Shown here piece by piece: positions 4,936 to 5,479 of a stretch of DNA of 5,479 nt. Each line of letters begins with the position of its first letter. Position 1 is the first letter of the stretch. The notes beneath the pieces were generated by a model that saw only the letters and a list, made by a program, of their open reading frames with translations, was not told where the DNA came from and made no database searches. Source of the DNA: Flavobacterium sp. (GTDB lineage Bacteria; Bacteroidota; Bacteroidia; Flavobacteriales; Flavobacteriaceae). The stretch spans positions 1-5,479 of the forward strand of contig SXQR01000247.1 in assembly GCA_005792865.1 (NCBI GenBank), in the 5' to 3' direction. Position numbers and translations under genes: made by a program.

Positions 4936-5479
4936 ATGAAGAAGAAAGACATCAGGATACTGCTTGTCGATGATGAGCCGGACATCCTGGAGATCGTGGG
5001 CTACAACCTATCGCAGGAAGGCTACCAGATCTCGACCGCTTCCAATGGAAAGGACGCCGTGGCCAAGGCGAAGAAGGAGCAACCGCACCTTATCATCATG
5101 GATGTCATGATGCCTGAGATGGACGGCATGGAGGCCTGCGAGCAGATACGCAAGGTCCCCGAGCTCGCCAACACCGTCATCACCTTCCTTACGGCCCGCA
5201 GCGAAGACTATTCGCAGGTGGCCGGGTTTGACGCCGGCGCCGACGATTACATCACCAAGCCCATCAAACCGAAAATCCTGGTCAGCAAGGTCAAGGCGCT
5301 CTTGAGGCGGTTTCGGGAGGATGCAGATGCCATGCCCGTTGGAACGTTGCAGGTGGGCGGGATAGAAATCAACCGCGAAGAATACAAGATCGTCAAGGAT
5401 GGCGAGGAAATCATTCTCCCGCGCAAGGAATTTGAACTCTTCTATTTGCTCGCTTCCAAACCGGGCAAGGTCTTCAAGC
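4936..5479 (+). CDS. OmpR/PhoB-family response regulator, N-terminal part (runs off the right edge)
   Basis: The frame opens with ATG at 4936 and gives 181 codons to the window edge. Residues 5-125 are a receiver domain with every expected catalytic residue: acidic pair D12-D13, phospho-acceptor D56 (in IIMDVMMPEMDG), T86, switch residue Y105 and K108 followed by P109. From about residue 133 a winged-helix DNA-binding domain starts (GTLQVGGIEIN, then ILPRKEFELFYLLASKPGKVF); its recognition helix lies outside the window. Such regulators accept phosphate from a membrane sensor kinase, usually encoded next to them, and bind tandem direct repeats to control transcription. The phased 11-base repeats before the two neighbouring genes are candidate targets. 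The sequence is close in character to the PhoB/PhoP-like regulators that flavobacteria commonly carry, but the signal sensed is not evident. The start fits well: the core begins at residue 6 and no earlier in-frame start is needed. Confidence 0.93.
   Translation, partial: MKKKDIRILLVDDEPDILEIVGYNLSQEGYQISTASNGKDAVAKAKKEQPHLIIMDVMMPEMDGMEACEQIRKVPELANTVITFLTARSEDYSQVAGFDAGADDYITKPIKPKILVSKVKALLRRFREDADAMPVGTLQVGGIEINREEYKIVKDGEEIILPRKEFELFYLLASKPGKVFK

Overview
The window looks like a chromosomal segment from a Bacteroidota bacterium, most likely a member of the Flavobacteriaceae with fairly high GC for that family. The evidence is internal. Two proteins carry features of type IX secretion (T9SS) or flavobacterial exported proteins. 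The TonB-dependent receptor has the N-terminal carboxypeptidase-regulatory-like domain common in this phylum. Several upstream regions carry the Bacteroidota -7 promoter element TAnnTTTG rather than sigma70-type boxes, and no clear Shine-Dalgarno sequences were seen.

Layout, left to right. Positions 1-158 (minus) hold the first 52 codons of a secreted protein that runs off the left edge. Positions 252-566 (minus) encode a 104-residue protein that is little more than a signal peptide plus a T9SS type A sorting domain. Positions 670-1797 (minus) encode a 375-residue lipoprotein of a beta-strand-rich, probably beta-helical family. Positions 1987-4767 (minus) encode a 926-residue TonB-dependent outer-membrane receptor. 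Positions 4936-5479 (plus, divergent) hold the first 181 codons of an OmpR/PhoB-family response regulator that runs off the right edge. Strong intrinsic terminators follow the lipoprotein and receptor genes, so these two co-oriented genes are probably transcribed separately. No intergenic gap exceeds 190 bases. No RNA genes, insertion sequences or CRISPR arrays were seen.

The most interesting signal is regulatory. Upstream of the lipoprotein gene there are three GGTTAY boxes spaced exactly 11 bases apart. Upstream of the receptor gene there is an 11-base-phased series of more degenerate RTTA boxes. Each series begins 20-21 bases upstream of the gene's -7 element, where a -33 box would sit, and both have the same orientation relative to the gene. 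Head-to-tail half-sites at 11-base period are the classic target of OmpR/PhoB-type regulators, and such a regulator is encoded next door. The inferred module is a response regulator that activates, through separate but similarly built promoters, an outer-membrane TonB-dependent importer and a surface or periplasmic lipoprotein partner. Phosphate limitation is a plausible signal but is not proven by this sequence.
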